From NCBI RefSeq assembly GCF_003319115.1, contig NZ_QOHF01000012.1, positions 62,001-126,000 on the forward strand: 64,000 nt of DNA, written 5' to 3'. The notes below the pieces were generated by a model. The model did no database searches. It saw only the letters and a program-made list of their open reading frames with translations, and was not told where the DNA came from. The DNA comes from Geodermatophilus sp. TF02-6 (GTDB lineage: Bacteria; Actinomycetota; Actinomycetes; Mycobacteriales; Geodermatophilaceae). The translations under genes were made by a program, and so were the position numbers. This document shows, piece after piece, positions 21,289 to 30,001 of this stretch (position 1 is the first letter of the stretch; every line of letters starts with the position of its first letter).

Positions 21289-22596
21289 ATGAGCCCGTCT
21301 CCGCCCCACCCCCGGACCGTGACCGGCGTCCGGCAGCGGGAGCGCGCCCGCATCGCCCGGCGGCTCGCCGCGGTCTGCGCGGTCGCCGCTCTCGCGGCCG
21401 TCGCGGTCTTCGGCGTGTCACCGCGGTGGCCCTGGCACGACTTCTTCGACCTGCACGTCTACCGCGGAGCGGTCCGGTGGTGGCTCGACGGCCGCCCGCT
21501 CTACCAGTTCCTCCTCGGGTCCACTCCCTACGGGTTCACCTACCCGCCCTTCGCCGCCGTCGCGCTGCTGCCCCTGGCTCTGGTGGCGCAGCAGGTGGCG
21601 GAGGTGGCCATGCTGGCTGTGTCGGGGCTGCTGGTCGTCGCGCTCACCGCGTGGCTCGTCGCCCCGCTCGCCCGCCGGCACGGCTGGCCGCGCTGGTTCG
21701 CCGCCGCGCTGGCCGTGCCGGTCGTCCTCGCGCTCGAGCCGGTCCGGGAGACGCTCGGCTACGGGCAGCTGAACGTCGTGCTGCTCGCGCTCGTGCTGGC
21801 CGACCTGGTCGGGCTGCGCCGCGGAGCGCGGTGGGCGGGTGCCGGCATCGGGCTGGCCACGGCGGTCAAGCTCACCCCCGGGCTGTTCGTGGTGTACCTG
21901 CTGCTGACCCGGAGGCTGCGGGCCGCCGCGGTCGCCGGCGCGACCTTCCTCGCCGCGACCGCGGTGGGCTTCGCCGTCGACACCCGGGGCTCCTGGACCT
22001 ACTGGACCCATGCGCTGTGGGAGACCGGCCGGGTGGGGGCGCTGGCGAGCGTGTCCAACACCTCCCTCATGGGTGTGCTGGCCCGGGCGACCCCCGGGGA
22101 GCGGCCGAGCGCCGGGCTCTGGCTGGTCCTGGTCGCGGTCGTCCTCACCGCCGCCCTGTGGCGGGCGCTGCGCGCCTGGCAGGCCGGTGACGACCTCGTC
22201 GGGTTCACGCTCGTCGGCCTGGCCGCCTGCCTGGCCAGCCCGATCACGTGGACGCACCACCTGACCTGGCTCGTCCCGGCCCTCGCCGTCCTCGTGGACG
22301 TCGCCGCGGGGACGCCGCCGTCCACCGCGACGCCCCAGCTGCTCCGGCGGCCGCGGGCCGCGCGGGCCACGGCCGGGCTGCTCGCGCTCGCCGTGCTGCT
22401 GGTCTTCGGGTTGTCGCTGATGTGGATCGGCGTGCCCCCGCCCAACACCCCGGGACGGGACACCAGCGGGGTGCTGCACAGCGACCTGTACGCGGTCGTC
22501 CTCGTCGCGCTCGTCGCCCTGCTGCCGGTGCGGGCGATGACATCGTCGGCCTGCCGGCCGACACCGCGGCCAGGTGCCGTCCCCGACCGTCGTTGA
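21289..22596 (+). CDS. GT87 family (DUF2029) mannosyltransferase-like membrane protein
   Basis: The ATG at 21289 follows GGGGGACC. The 435-aa product has about ten membrane helices and the GT87 hallmark near the N-terminus, 'WHDFFDLHVYRGAVRWWLDGRPLYQF...YGFTYPPFAAV', where the Asp of DLHVYR is the likely catalytic residue. Relatives add alpha-mannose from polyprenyl-phosphomannose to phosphatidylinositol mannosides or arabinans outside the membrane. Specificity cannot be read from sequence. The last 11 codons and the stop lie inside the first copy of a 90-bp tandem repeat, so the native C-terminus may have been altered. Confidence 0.87.
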   Translation: MSPSPPHPRTVTGVRQRERARIARRLAAVCAVAALAAVAVFGVSPRWPWHDFFDLHVYRGAVRWWLDGRPLYQFLLGSTPYGFTYPPFAAVALLPLALVAQQVAEVAMLAVSGLLVVALTAWLVAPLARRHGWPRWFAAALAVPVVLALEPVRETLGYGQLNVVLLALVLADLVGLRRGARWAGAGIGLATAVKLTPGLFVVYLLLTRRLRAAAVAGATFLAATAVGFAVDTRGSWTYWTHALWETGRVGALASVSNTSLMGVLARATPGERPSAGLWLVLVAVVLTAALWRALRAWQAGDDLVGFTLVGLAACLASPITWTHHLTWLVPALAVLVDVAAGTPPSTATPQLLRRPRAARATAGLLALAVLLVFGLSLMWIGVPPPNTPGRDTSGVLHSDLYAVVLVALVALLPVRAMTSSACRPTPRPGAVPDRR

Positions 22597-22733
22597 GCTC
22601 CAGGCTCCCGTCCCTGCTCGGGGGAGCCTCCGGCCCCCACTCACAGGGACCACCCGCGGCCAGGTGCCGTCCCCGACCGTCGTTGAGCCCCAGGCTCCCG
22701 TCCCTGCTCGGGGGACCCTCCGGGCCCCCACTC
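22564..22733. repeat. tandem 90-bp repeat (two copies) at the end of the GT87 gene
   Basis: A unit starting CCGCGGCCAGGTGCCGTCCC occurs at 22564-22653 and again from 22654 to about 22733, with few differences. The first copy includes the stop codon of the GT87 gene. The first 25 bases of the unit match the repeat at 32676-32864. The array lies between convergent genes, and the 42 bp between it and the end of the peptidase gene contain nothing I recognise. Confidence 0.88.
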
Positions 22734-22775
22734 GGCCGGACCCGGCTACGCCGGTCCGTACCCGGTGGTGGTCGC

Positions 22776-24635
22776 CTACGGCTTGACGTGGCGCAGCGCA
22801 AAGGACAGCGCCACCTCGACCTGACGGATGGTCTCCTCGACGACCAGCGAGCCGTGGCCGGCGTCGAACCGGTACACCTCGTGCGGCTTGCCCAGCTCCT
22901 CCAGGCGCCCCAGGTAGTTGTCGATCTGCCGGATCGGGCAGCGCGGGTCGTTGGCGCCGGCCACCACCAGCACCGGCGCGCGCACCTGGTCGACGTAGGT
23001 GATCGGTGAGGAGCGCACGTAGACGTCGCGCACCTCGTCCGGCGACCCGCCGAACAGCGCGCGGTCGTAGGCCCGCAGGCCCTCCATCTCGTCCTCGTAG
23101 GCGGCCAGGTAGTCGGCCACCGGCACCTCGGCGATGCCCGCCGCCCAGCGCTGCGGCTGGGTGCCCAGCCCGAGCAGGGTGAGGAAGCCGCCCCACGACC
23201 CGCCGGAGATCAGCGCCCGGGACGGGTCGACGAACCCCTCGGCGACCAGCGCGTCGTACACGGCGGCGACGTCCTCGAGCTCGGTGAGCCCGGGCCGGCC
23301 GGTGAGGGCGTCCCGCCAGGCGCTGCCGTAGCCGGTCGACCCGCGGTAGTTGACGTGCACGACCGCGTACCCGGCGTCCACGTAGGCCGCCCGGCGGGCG
23401 CGGTAGGAGTCGTCGTCGGCCGCCTCTGGGCCGCCGTGCACCAGGAACGCCGTCGCGTACGGCGCCGCACCGGCCGGGCGCACCACCAGCGCGTGGACGT
23501 CCCCGCCCGGGCCGGGCACCCAGCGGTCCTCCACCGGGTAGCCGGCCGGCGGCTCCTCGCCCGGTGCGGCCAGCACCACCGGTCCGTCGGCCCGGCGGAC
23601 CACCGGCGGCCGCTCCGAACTCGACCAGGCCAGCTCCACGGTGCCGTCGGGGCGGGCGGTGGCCCCGCGCACGACGCCGCGCGGGGTGTCCAGCCGCTCC
23701 AGCGCCCCGCTGGCCAGGTCGTAGCGGTAGAGCTCGCTGCGGGCGGCGGAGTCGTGGCCGACCAGCAACGCCGACCCATCGGGGTACCAGCCGGCCGTCA
23801 CGTCGCCGGGCAGGTCCAGCACGATCTCGGTCTCGGTGTCGGCGCCGACGTCCCAGATCAGCAGCTCCTCGCGGCCGCGCCGCTCGTGGCCGACCAGCAA
23901 CCGCCGGTCCCCGGGCAGCGGGGCGAACTCCAGCGCGTGCAGGCCGCGGCCCTCGCCGTCCCACCTCTCGGCGACGACCGCGGGTGCGTCCTCGGTGGTG
24001 GTGTCGGTGCACAGCACCCGCAGCGCCGGGTAGCGCGGGTCGCCGTGCTCGGAGTGCGAGACGACCAGCAGGTCCTCGTCGTGGGTCAGCGCGTCGACCG
24101 ACGCCGGGTCCTCGTGCCGGTAGACCACCCGCGGCGTCCCGCCGACCGGGGTCAGCCACAGCTCCGAGCCGTCGTCGGTGGAGCGACCGACGGCCACCAC
24201 GGAGGTGCCGATCTCCAGCCCGGCGGGGTAGGCCGGTCCGACCTCGGGGACGGCGACGCGGTCGTCGCCGCCGGCGAAGGGCTGCACCATCCACACGCCG
24301 AACTCGTCGCCGTCGGTGTCGGCGAACCACCAGACGGTCTCGCCGTCCGGGGACAGGGTGCCGATCAGCGTGCCGTTGGCCCGGTCGGTGACCTGGCGGT
24401 GGACGTCGGTCGTGCGGTCCCAGGCGTACTGCTCCACCACGCCGCTGACGTCGGAGGAGTACAGGCAGCGGTGCGGGGCCTCCAGCGCCCAGTCCGGCAG
24501 GCTCACCCGGGGCGCGCGGAAGCGGGCCTGCCAGCGGGCGGTGACCTCCGGCGGCAGGGCCGGCGTGTACGGCGTCGGCGTCTCCGGGGTGATCACACCG
24601 GCCTCGACGGGAGCGGAGGTCGCGGGCTCGTTCAC
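22776..24635 (-). CDS. S9 family serine peptidase (prolyl oligopeptidase / acylaminoacyl peptidase type)
   Basis: The GTG at 24635 gives 619 aa. An N-terminal beta-propeller region (about residues 40-360, with repeats such as 'GTLSPDGETVWWFADTDGDEFGVW') precedes an alpha/beta-hydrolase domain. The domain has 'FLVHGGPE', the nucleophile in 'ISGGSWGGFLTLLGLGTQP', Asp in 'VVAGANDPRCPIRQ' and His in 'FDAGHGS'. It should cleave short peptides or acyl-peptides in the cytoplasm, as no signal peptide is visible. An upstream extension of the frame overlaps tRNA-Pro on the same strand and is not real. Confidence 0.92.
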   Translation of the reverse strand: MNEPATSAPVEAGVITPETPTPYTPALPPEVTARWQARFRAPRVSLPDWALEAPHRCLYSSDVSGVVEQYAWDRTTDVHRQVTDRANGTLIGTLSPDGETVWWFADTDGDEFGVWMVQPFAGGDDRVAVPEVGPAYPAGLEIGTSVVAVGRSTDDGSELWLTPVGGTPRVVYRHEDPASVDALTHDEDLLVVSHSEHGDPRYPALRVLCTDTTTEDAPAVVAERWDGEGRGLHALEFAPLPGDRRLLVGHERRGREELLIWDVGADTETEIVLDLPGDVTAGWYPDGSALLVGHDSAARSELYRYDLASGALERLDTPRGVVRGATARPDGTVELAWSSSERPPVVRRADGPVVLAAPGEEPPAGYPVEDRWVPGPGGDVHALVVRPAGAAPYATAFLVHGGPEAADDDSYRARRAAYVDAGYAVVHVNYRGSTGYGSAWRDALTGRPGLTELEDVAAVYDALVAEGFVDPSRALISGGSWGGFLTLLGLGTQPQRWAAGIAEVPVADYLAAYEDEMEGLRAYDRALFGGSPDEVRDVYVRSSPITYVDQVRAPVLVVAGANDPRCPIRQIDNYLGRLEELGKPHEVYRFDAGHGSLVVEETIRQVEVALSFALRHVKP

Positions 24636-24764
24636 CGGCTCATCTTCCCCGACCCGGGGAACGGCTCCGGCGGGGGCTCGGCGCCCGATCGGGCCCCCGC
24701 GCCCGGGATCAGCCCGCGTCGATCTCGGCCGCCTCGGCGCCGCCGGCGGAGGTCCCGAGAACGA

Positions 24765-24794
24765 CTCGGGGGCCGCCTCGTGGCGGCCCCCGAG
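24765..24794 (-). terminator. strong hairpin downstream of tRNA-Pro
   Basis: A 13-bp perfect stem (CTCGGGGGCCGCC with its complement, loop TCGT) lies just past the 3' end of tRNA-Pro on the minus strand. No T-run follows, as is usual in high-GC actinobacteria. It probably ends the tRNA transcript before the peptidase gene. Confidence 0.8.
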
Positions 24795-24800
24795 AGGAGA

Positions 24801-24875
<75 letters not shown>

Positions 24876-24912
24876 AGGTGTGCGGCGACCACTGTACCGT
24901 CCCGCTCTCCGC

Positions 24913-24974
24913 GGCCCCTCTGCAGGGTCCCGCTGCGAGCTTGCGAGCGGTGGGGGGCAGAGGGGTCCTTCTTC
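24913..24974 (-). terminator. GAAGGACC-type palindromic element at the end of the metallophosphoesterase gene
   Basis: On the minus strand the gene's stop codon runs directly into GAAGAAGGACCCC; about 55 bases later the element closes with GCAGAGGGGCC, pairing with CCCCTCTGC near its start. It contains the central CTCGCAAGCTCG seen in other copies. It follows the gene in the same orientation as the other terminator-like copies. Confidence 0.65.
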
Positions 24975-25884
24975 AGCCCTGACGGGCGGTGAGGGAGATG
25001 AGCGTCGCCTCCGGCGGGCAGGCGAACCGGGCCGGCGCGTAGGGGCTCGTGCCCAGCCCGGCGGAGACGTGCAGCCAGGTACCGCCGGGGTTCCGCGCCG
25101 AGGGCTCGGCCCAGCGGTGCAGCCAACGGGCCCGGTCGCGGTCGATGCCGCAGTTGGTCACCAGCGCCCCGTAGAACGGCACCCGCAGCTGGCCGCCGTG
25201 GGTGTGACCGCACAGGAGCAGGTCGTGGCCGTCGGCGGCGAACCGGTCGAGCACCCGGGGCTCGGGGGAGTGGGCCAGCCCGATCCGCAGGTCGGCGGCG
25301 CGGTCGGCGGGGCCGGCGACGAGGTCGTAGCGGTCCCGCCGCAGGTGCGAGTCGTCGACCCCGGCGAAGGCGATCCGCCGCCCGCCGACGGTGAGCTCGC
25401 CCTGGGCGTTGGTGAGGTCCAGCCAGCCGCGCCGGGTCATCGCGTCGCGCAGGTCGCGCCAGGGCAGCGGGTCGCCGTGCACCCGCGCGTGCTCGCGCTT
25501 GAAGTACTTCAGCGGGTTCTTCGGCCGGGGTGCGAAGTAGTCGTTGCTGGCCATGACGAACACCCCGGGCAGGTCCAGCAGCGGATCGAGGGCCCGCAGC
25601 GTCCCGGGGACGGCGTCGTGCCCGGCCAGGTTGTCGCCGGTGTCGACGACCAGGTCCGGCTCGAGCTCGGCGAGCGAGGCCACCCACTCCTGCTTGGACC
25701 GCTGCCCGGCGGTCATGTGCAGGTCGGACAGGTGCAGCACGGTGAGCGGCGCGGAGCCCGGCGCGAGCACCGGGACGTCGAAGCGGCGCAGCGTCCAGCG
25801 GTTGCGCTCGTAGAGGGAGGCGTAGGCGATCCCCGCGCCCGCCGACGCGAGGACGGCGGTGGGGAGGGCTGTGGTCGCGCGCAC
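24973..25884 (-). CDS. calcineurin-like metallophosphoesterase
   Basis: The 303-aa product starts with a hydrophobic segment (VRATTALPTAVLASAGAGIAYASLYERNRW) that may anchor it. The metallophosphoesterase motifs follow: 'LHLSDLHM', 'DLVVDTGDNLAG', a divergent third motif 'VMASNDYF' in place of GNHD/E, 'GLAHSPEPR' and 'LLLCGHTHGGQLRVP'. This SNDY variant is usual in actinobacterial homologues such as Rv3683. It is expected to bind two metal ions and cleave phosphoesters. In the mycobacterial order it sits next to ponA2, as it does here apart from one small gene. Confidence 0.9.
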   Translation of the reverse strand: MRATTALPTAVLASAGAGIAYASLYERNRWTLRRFDVPVLAPGSAPLTVLHLSDLHMTAGQRSKQEWVASLAELEPDLVVDTGDNLAGHDAVPGTLRALDPLLDLPGVFVMASNDYFAPRPKNPLKYFKREHARVHGDPLPWRDLRDAMTRRGWLDLTNAQGELTVGGRRIAFAGVDDSHLRRDRYDLVAGPADRAADLRIGLAHSPEPRVLDRFAADGHDLLLCGHTHGGQLRVPFYGALVTNCGIDRDRARWLHRWAEPSARNPGGTWLHVSAGLGTSPYAPARFACPPEATLISLTARQG

Positions 25885-25938
25885 GGTCGCCCAGGGTACG
25901 CAGCGCGCTGGCCCGGCCCGCCGTGCCAGGCTGGAGCC

Positions 25939-26391
25939 GTGCCCGACCTCAAGGACCGGCTGCGCGCCGACCTGACCACCGCGATGAAGTCCCGCGACGA
26001 GCTGCGCACCGCCACCCTGCGGATGGTGCTGGCCGCGGTCAGCGCCGAGGAGGTCGCCGGCACGCAGGCCCGCGAGCTGTCCGACGACGAGGTGCAGGCC
26101 GTGCTGCGCCGGGAGGCGAGGAAGCGCCGCGAGGCCGCCGACGCGTTCGCCGCCGCCGGCCGCGCCGAGCAGGCCGACCGGGAGCGGGCCGAGGGCGACG
26201 TGCTCGCCGGCTACCTGCCCGCCCAGCTGGCCGACGCCGACCTGGCCGCCCTCGTCGCCGACGTCATCACCCGCACCGGGGCCGGCAGCGTGCGGGACAT
26301 GGGGCGGGTCATGGGCGTGGCGCAGGCCGAGGTCGCCGGCCGCGCCGAGGGCGCCCGGGTCGCCGCCGAGGTCCGCCGCCAGCTGGGCTGA
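25939..26391 (+). CDS. GatB/YqeY domain-containing protein
   Basis: The GTG at 25939 gives 150 aa that are entirely a YqeY domain: 'LKDRLRADLTTAMKSRDELRTATLRMVLAAV', 'LRREARKRREAADAFAAAGRAEQADRERAEGDVLAGYLPAQL' and 'VRDMGRVMGVAQAEVAGRAEG'. The domain resembles the tRNA-binding tail of the GatB amidotransferase subunit, and a free-standing role is not established. It is divergent from the metallophosphoesterase gene and convergent with the PBP gene, whose stop lies 7 bp beyond its own. Confidence 0.92.
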   Translation: MPDLKDRLRADLTTAMKSRDELRTATLRMVLAAVSAEEVAGTQARELSDDEVQAVLRREARKRREAADAFAAAGRAEQADRERAEGDVLAGYLPAQLADADLAALVADVITRTGAGSVRDMGRVMGVAQAEVAGRAEGARVAAEVRRQLG

Positions 26392-26397
26392 GCCGGG

Positions 26398-28650
26398 TCA
26401 GCCGGCGGGCGTGCCGACGGCTGCGGCGGCGGGATCGGTGGCCGACGGGACGGCGGGGTCGCCCAGGACCTGGCCGGTCGCCGGGTCCGGAGCCGGAACC
26501 TGATCGGTGGGGGCCCGGTCGGTCGGGGCCTGGTCGGTCGGGGCCTGGGCCGCGGGGGCCTGGCCGGCCGGCGTCCCGGCGCCGGCCGCGTCCGCTGCCT
26601 GCTGGGGGCTGCCCGGATCGGTGGGCTGCTCGGCGACCGCGAGCGCCGGGCCGGCCGGCGGGAAGGGCACCATCGGCTGCCCGGTGAGGATGGGCGCCAT
26701 CGCGTCGTGCCAGATCGTGGCGCCCTTGCCGCCGCCGAAGCCGCCGACGCTCCGGTCGGCCACCGAGTTGAACACCATCACGCTCGCGGCGTACTGCGGC
26801 GTGTAACCGACGAAGGCGACGGAGGCGTTGTTGTTGATCGTCCCGGTCTTGCCGGCGATCTGCTGCCCCGGGACGTAGGCGCGCGCCGCCGTCTGCCCCG
26901 GGTTCCCGGGTTCGACGTCCTTGCGCAGCATCTGGTTGAGCGTGGTGGCCACGCCCGGCGGGATCGCCTCCGGGGTGCAGCTGTCGCCGGTGACGACCGG
27001 CTGCCCGCCGTCGTCGGTGAGCGGCCGGCCGTCGTGGTCGAGGACGGCGGTGACCGGGGTCGGGTCGCACCGGGTGCCGCCGGCCGCCAGCGTGGAGTAC
27101 GCGCTGACCAGGTCCAGCGGGCTGGTCGCGTCGGTGCCGAAGGTGAACGAGCCCCGGTTCTCCGCGATGATCGTGTCCGCCGGGTACTGGTTGGCGGCGT
27201 CGAAGTGCATGCCCATCCGCTCGGCCATGCGCACCGGCCCCTCGATCGAGCCCAGCTGGTCCTCGAGCGCCAGGAAGTAGGTGTTCGAGGACATGTACAG
27301 CGCCCGCTCCATGTCGAGCGTGCGGGGGTAGTTGTCGCCGACGTTCTCCACGGTGTAGGGAGCGCGGCCGTTCTTGTAGACCCGCGACGCGTACGGCTCG
27401 CTCGTGGTGATCACGTGGTGCGGGGAGAAGCCCTTCTCCAGCGCGGCGGCGGCGGTGAACACCTTGTAGGTCGACCCGGAGCCCTTGCTCGGGACGACGT
27501 TGAAGTTGACCGACTCGCACTCCGGCCCGTCGCACCCGAAGCGGCGGTTGTTGGACATCGCCAGCACGTGGCCGGTGCCCGGCTCCACCGCGGTGTAGAC
27601 ACCGACCAGCTCGTCGCCCATGGTCAGGGTGTTCAGCACGGCCTGGTCGCCGGCGGCCTGCACGTCGGGGCGCAGCGTGGTCTGGATGGTCAGCCCGCCG
27701 TCGTCCAGAGTGGACTGGGGGATGCCGAGGGTCTGGATCAGGTACTGCTGCACGTAGGCGCAGAAGAACCCGCCGATGGCGGCGTTGACGCACCCGTTGG
27801 GCGGGGCCTGCCCGGGCTGGACGGCGACCGGCGAGGCGGAGACCTCCTCGAGCTCCTGCTGGCTGATGTGGCCCAGGTCGAACATCCGCTGCAGCACCTG
27901 GTTGCGCCGGGCCTGCGCGTTCTCCGGGTTGCCGATCGGGTCGTCGTTGGCCGGGCTCTGCACCAGGCCGGCCAGCACCGCCGCCTGCGGCAGGGTGAGG
28001 TCGGCGGCCTCGACGCTGAAGTACCGCCGGGCGGCGGCCTGGATGCCGTAGGCGCCCTGGCCGAAGTACACGGCGTTGAGGTAGCGGGTGAGGATCTCGT
28101 CCTTGGAGTAGGTCTCCTCCAGGGCCAGCGCCAGCCGGGCCTCGCGCAGCTTGCGGCCGGGGGTCTGCTCGGTGGCCGCCTGCCGCTCCTCGGGGGTGTC
28201 CGCCGTCTGCAGCAGGGTCTGCTTGACCAGCTGCTGGGTCAGCGTCGAGCCGCCCTCGCGCACCGTGCCGGCCGCCACGTTGGTCACCAGCGCGCGCAGG
28301 GTGCCCTGCACGTCCAGCCCGTTGTGCTCGTAGAAGCGCGAGTCCTCGATGTCGACCAGCGCCTGCTTCACGACGTCGCTGATCCGGTCGCCGGCCACCG
28401 GCGTGCGGTTGTCCCGGTAGAACATCGTGATCAGCGACCCGTCGGCGGCGAGCACCCGCGTGTTGCCGGCCGGCGCGGCGTCGGTGAGCTCCACCGGCAG
28501 CGCGTCGAGCAGGGACGCGGAGTTGCGCGCGACCAGGCCGGCGCCCCCGACGAAGGGCAGCAGCAGGCCGGCGAGCAGCGCTCCGGCGAGGACGATCATC
28601 CCGGCGAGCTTGGCGAGGACCCGGGCGCGGGAGGGGGCGGCGGCAGACAT
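26398..28650 (-). CDS. class A penicillin-binding protein (transglycosylase/transpeptidase, PonA2-like)
   Basis: The 750-aa bifunctional enzyme builds and cross-links peptidoglycan outside the membrane. After a short cytoplasmic tail and a membrane helix (residues 15-38) comes the GT51 domain ('LVDIEDSRFYEHNGLDVQGTLRAL', 'EGGSTLTQQLVKQTLL', 'KDEILTRYLNAVYFGQGAYGIQAAA'). The transpeptidase domain has 'GSTYKVFTAAAAL' (SxxK), 'SSNTY' (SxN) and 'AGKTGTINN' (KTG). The C-terminus is a Pro/Ala-rich tail with degenerate APTDQ repeats (about 690-730) rather than a PASTA domain. It matches ponA2 (Rv3682) by position between the metallophosphoesterase and ArsA genes. Confidence 0.95.
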   Translation of the reverse strand: MSAAAPSRARVLAKLAGMIVLAGALLAGLLLPFVGGAGLVARNSASLLDALPVELTDAAPAGNTRVLAADGSLITMFYRDNRTPVAGDRISDVVKQALVDIEDSRFYEHNGLDVQGTLRALVTNVAAGTVREGGSTLTQQLVKQTLLQTADTPEERQAATEQTPGRKLREARLALALEETYSKDEILTRYLNAVYFGQGAYGIQAAARRYFSVEAADLTLPQAAVLAGLVQSPANDDPIGNPENAQARRNQVLQRMFDLGHISQQELEEVSASPVAVQPGQAPPNGCVNAAIGGFFCAYVQQYLIQTLGIPQSTLDDGGLTIQTTLRPDVQAAGDQAVLNTLTMGDELVGVYTAVEPGTGHVLAMSNNRRFGCDGPECESVNFNVVPSKGSGSTYKVFTAAAALEKGFSPHHVITTSEPYASRVYKNGRAPYTVENVGDNYPRTLDMERALYMSSNTYFLALEDQLGSIEGPVRMAERMGMHFDAANQYPADTIIAENRGSFTFGTDATSPLDLVSAYSTLAAGGTRCDPTPVTAVLDHDGRPLTDDGGQPVVTGDSCTPEAIPPGVATTLNQMLRKDVEPGNPGQTAARAYVPGQQIAGKTGTINNNASVAFVGYTPQYAASVMVFNSVADRSVGGFGGGKGATIWHDAMAPILTGQPMVPFPPAGPALAVAEQPTDPGSPQQAADAAGAGTPAGQAPAAQAPTDQAPTDRAPTDQVPAPDPATGQVLGDPAVPSATDPAAAAVGTPAG

Positions 28651-28693
28651 CGCCAGCCACTGTATGTGGCGGTGCGCTCCCAGCCCGGAGCAC

Positions 28694-30001
28694 TCAGCGA
28701 CGGCGCGCGGGGAGGATGCGCCGGCGCGGCACGCCGGTCGGCGTGTCGTCGTCCGGACCGGTCAGCGCGTCGGCCATCCCGCGCAGCCCGTCGAGGTCGT
28801 GCACGTCCCCGGCGGCCGCTGGCACGGTGCGGACGGCGACCTGCGGGTGGGCGCTGGTGAACCGGTCGGCCAGCCGCTGCTCGCGGGCGGCGACGGTCAT
28901 CCGCTCGGCGTGCACCCGCAGCGCGCCGGCGGCCAGCTCGGCGCCCTCGCCGCCGGCCTCGAGCACCTCCTCGGCGGCGCCGTCGGCGCGGGTGGCGGTC
29001 AGCGCGGTGGTCGCCGGCGGGTGCGTGCGGTTGAGCACCAGCCCGGCCAACGGCATCTGCTCGGCGGAGAGCCGGTCGACGAAGTAGGAGGCCTCCCGCA
29101 GCGCGTCGGGCTCGGGGGTGGCGACGACGACGAACCAGGTGCCCGGCCGGCGCAGCAGCTCGTAGGTGGCGGTCGCCCGCTCGCGGAACCCGCCGAACAT
29201 GGTGTCCAGCGCGGCCACGAACGCGGAGATGTCGCGCAGCAACTGCCCGCCGAGGATCTTCGAGATGATCCGGCTGAAGAACAAGAACCCGGCGCTGGCG
29301 ACCTTGAAGCCGGCCCGGCCGCCCGCGCGGGCGGGGGCGGTCAGCAGCCGGATCATCGTGCCGTCGAGGAACCGGCTCATCCGGTTGGGGGCGTCGAGGA
29401 AGTCCAGCGCCGACCGCGACGGCGGGGTGTCGACGACGATGAGGTCCCACTGCCCCCCGGCCCGCAGCTGGCCCAGCTTCTCCATCGCCATGTACTCCTG
29501 CGTGCCGGCGAAGGAAGAGGACAGCGCCTGGTAGAAGGGGTTGGCGAAGACCTGCTCCGCCCGCTCGGGGGTCGAGTGCGCCACGACGACGTCGTCGAAC
29601 GTGCGCTTCATGTCCAGCATCATCGCGTGCAGCTCGCCCTCGGCCCCCGGGACGTCGACCCGCCGCGGCTCGTTGTCCAGCTCTCCCAGGCCGAGGGACT
29701 GGGCCAGCCGGCGCGCGGGGTCGATGGTGAGGACGACGACGGTGCGGCCGGCCGCGGCGGCGGCCAGCGCGAGGGCGGCCGACGTCGTGGTCTTGCCCAC
29801 CCCGCCCGCGCCGCAGCACACGACGATCCGGGTGCTGGGGTCGGTGATCAGCTCGGCCAGGTCGAACGGGAGTGCCTCGGGCGCCGGGTGCGCCACCCGA
29901 CGGGAGAGCCGGCGGTGCCGCCCGGTCGTCGTCTCCCCGGCCACCGTCCCCTCGGCCACCGTCTCCCCGGCCGCGGTGTCCAGCGGAGCCGCCTGGTTCA
30001 C
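28694..30001 (-). CDS. ArsA/GET3-type ATPase, second subunit
   Basis: The GTG at 30001 overlaps the upstream ATPase gene's stop by 4 bp (GTGA). The 435-aa product has an N-terminal tail of about 60 residues, then the deviant Walker A 'VVCCGAGGVGKTTTSAALALAAA', 'VLTIDPARRLAQSLGL' and the switch 'DLIVVDTPPSRSALDFLDAP'. It resembles Rv3680, which with Rv3679 forms a two-ATPase complex likened to eukaryotic GET3. Proposed roles include membrane-protein targeting or lipid/redox homeostasis, and arsenite transport is not implied. A whiB gene usually adjoins it but is absent here. Confidence 0.9.
   Translation of the reverse strand: MNQAAPLDTAAGETVAEGTVAGETTTGRHRRLSRRVAHPAPEALPFDLAELITDPSTRIVVCCGAGGVGKTTTSAALALAAAAAGRTVVVLTIDPARRLAQSLGLGELDNEPRRVDVPGAEGELHAMMLDMKRTFDDVVVAHSTPERAEQVFANPFYQALSSSFAGTQEYMAMEKLGQLRAGGQWDLIVVDTPPSRSALDFLDAPNRMSRFLDGTMIRLLTAPARAGGRAGFKVASAGFLFFSRIISKILGGQLLRDISAFVAALDTMFGGFRERATATYELLRRPGTWFVVVATPEPDALREASYFVDRLSAEQMPLAGLVLNRTHPPATTALTATRADGAAEEVLEAGGEGAELAAGALRVHAERMTVAAREQRLADRFTSAHPQVAVRTVPAAAGDVHDLDGLRGMADALTGPDDDTPTGVPRRRILPARRR

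Noticed and set aside
22564-22733. CRISPR array from the 90-bp repeats
   Set aside because: Only two contiguous copies, no unique spacers, and the repeat is far longer than a CRISPR repeat.
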